Positions 7,264 to 7,575 of a stretch of 7,575 nucleotides of DNA are shown piece after piece. The translations under genes were made by a program, and so were the position numbers. Origin of the DNA: an uncultured Collinsella sp. (lineage in GTDB: Bacteria; Actinomycetota; Coriobacteriia; Coriobacteriales; Coriobacteriaceae); assembly GCA_958445895.1 (NCBI GenBank), contig CAUCTV010000059.1, forward strand, positions 1-7,575. Reading direction: 5' to 3'. The notes under the pieces were generated by a model. The model made no database searches and was not told the origin of the DNA. It was given only the letters and a program-made list of their open reading frames with translations. The first letter of the stretch is position 1. The number at the start of each line of letters is the position of its first letter.

Positions 7264-7354
7264 TGGCGGAGGAGGAGGGATTCGAACCCTCGTGACCTTA
7301 TACAGGCCAAACGGTTTTCGAGACCGCCGCATTCAACCACTCTGCCACCCCTCC
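7264..7354 (-). tRNA. tRNA-Ser (anticodon CGA), CCA encoded
   Basis: This is a 91-base class II tRNA. Acceptor GGAGGGG pairs with CTCCTCC (one G-T pair), followed by discriminator G and encoded CCA. The anticodon loop is CTCGAAA with anticodon CGA (plus-strand 7318-7320), there is a long variable arm (TGGCCT/AGGTCA), and the T loop is TTCGAAT. It reads TCG codons. It begins only about 8 bases after the terminator of the tRNA-Ser(GGA) gene upstream, so it has no room for a promoter of its own and must depend on read-through from the upstream promoter or on a promoter inside the preceding tRNA. Confidence 0.97.
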
Positions 7355-7361
7355 GCGTGGG

Positions 7362-7394
7362 GTAAAAACAAAGCAGGCTCGAAGGCCTGCTTTG
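7362..7394 (-). terminator. Terminator-like hairpin between the two tRNA-Ser genes
   Basis: On the minus strand a perfect 10-bp stem (CAAAGCAGGC with GCCTGCTTTG) closes a 6-base loop and is followed by TTTTT. It begins 8 bases after the CCA of tRNA-Ser(GGA). It looks like an efficient intrinsic terminator, yet another tRNA gene follows immediately. It may be leaky or serve as a processing signal. Confidence 0.8.
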
Positions 7395-7402
7395 GAATTA
7401 AC

Positions 7403-7493
7403 TGGCGGAGAGTCAGGGATTTGAACCCTGGAGACGCTTTTGACGCCTACACGATTTCCAATCGTGCTCCTTCGGCCACTCGGACAACTCTCC
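7403..7493 (-). tRNA. tRNA-Ser (anticodon GGA), CCA encoded
   Basis: This is a 91-base class II tRNA. Acceptor GGAGAGT pairs with ACTCTCC, followed by discriminator G and encoded CCA. The anticodon stem CACGA/TCGTG encloses TTGGAAA with anticodon GGA (plus-strand 7457-7459). The long variable arm is AGGCGTC/GCGTCT, and the T arm has loop TTCAAAT. It reads TCC and TCT codons. It is the first gene of the leftward pair and has a good promoter directly upstream. Confidence 0.97.
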
Positions 7494-7509
7494 GTTAAAT
7501 GCGAAAGTC

Positions 7510-7538
7510 AGTATACACGAGGAATCGCAAAGTGCAAA
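7510..7538 (-). promoter_or_regulatory. Sigma-70-type promoter of the tRNA-Ser pair
   Basis: On the minus strand, TATACT (7510-7515, 5 of 6 to consensus) is preceded at 17 bases by TTTGCA (7533-7538, 4 of 6). Transcription would start near 7503, about 10 bases before the first tRNA base, which is a normal short tRNA leader. The remainder of the window to 7575 shows no other feature. Confidence 0.72.
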
Positions 7539-7575
7539 CAGAAAAGTTGGCATTTTTTGAATCGCTTGGCTTCGT

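Overview
This is a GC-rich, gene-dense bacterial window that looks like a human-gut Coriobacteriia genome of the Collinsella type. That placement is inferred from the high GC at third codon positions, the TypA sequence, and a nuclease family and palindromic repeats I associate with that group. No search was possible. There is no rRNA, CRISPR array, transposase or integrase.

Left part (1-3624, all + strand). A tRNA-Ile(GAT) with its own terminator is followed by four co-directional genes. They are a bifunctional-nuclease-family (DUF151) protein, a small protein with two probable membrane segments, a small acidic protein of unknown function, and the ribosome-associated GTPase TypA/BipA. The first three are close enough to be one transcription unit (spacers of about 30 bp). 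typA sits after a 117-bp gap and ends in a very strong intrinsic terminator.

Middle (3625-5633, - strand). A REP-like inverted repeat lies between the convergent genes. Then come a secreted/membrane protein with a bactofilin-like repeat domain followed by several membrane helices, and a UPF0126/TRIC-type membrane channel or transporter protein.

Right accessory part (5634-7263). A single gene encodes a 335-residue protein with a C-terminal PD-(D/E)xK (DUF559-like) nuclease domain. It is flanked by two copies, in inverted orientation, of a 67-bp nearly palindromic element (58 of 67 positions identical by my hand alignment). Beyond the right copy, about 250 bp without a gene carries a G-rich patch, three consecutive perfect hairpins, a 25-bp exact copy of the 3' end of tRNA-Ser in inverted orientation, and a terminator.

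Right end (7264-7575, - strand). Two tRNA-Ser genes (GGA, then CGA) are read leftward from one good promoter, with an intrinsic terminator between them and another after them.

The most interesting unexplained structure is the nuclease gene framed by inverted palindromic elements, next to the hairpin and tRNA-fragment block. It could be a non-autonomous mobile or REPIN-like unit, but the sequence alone does not prove this.
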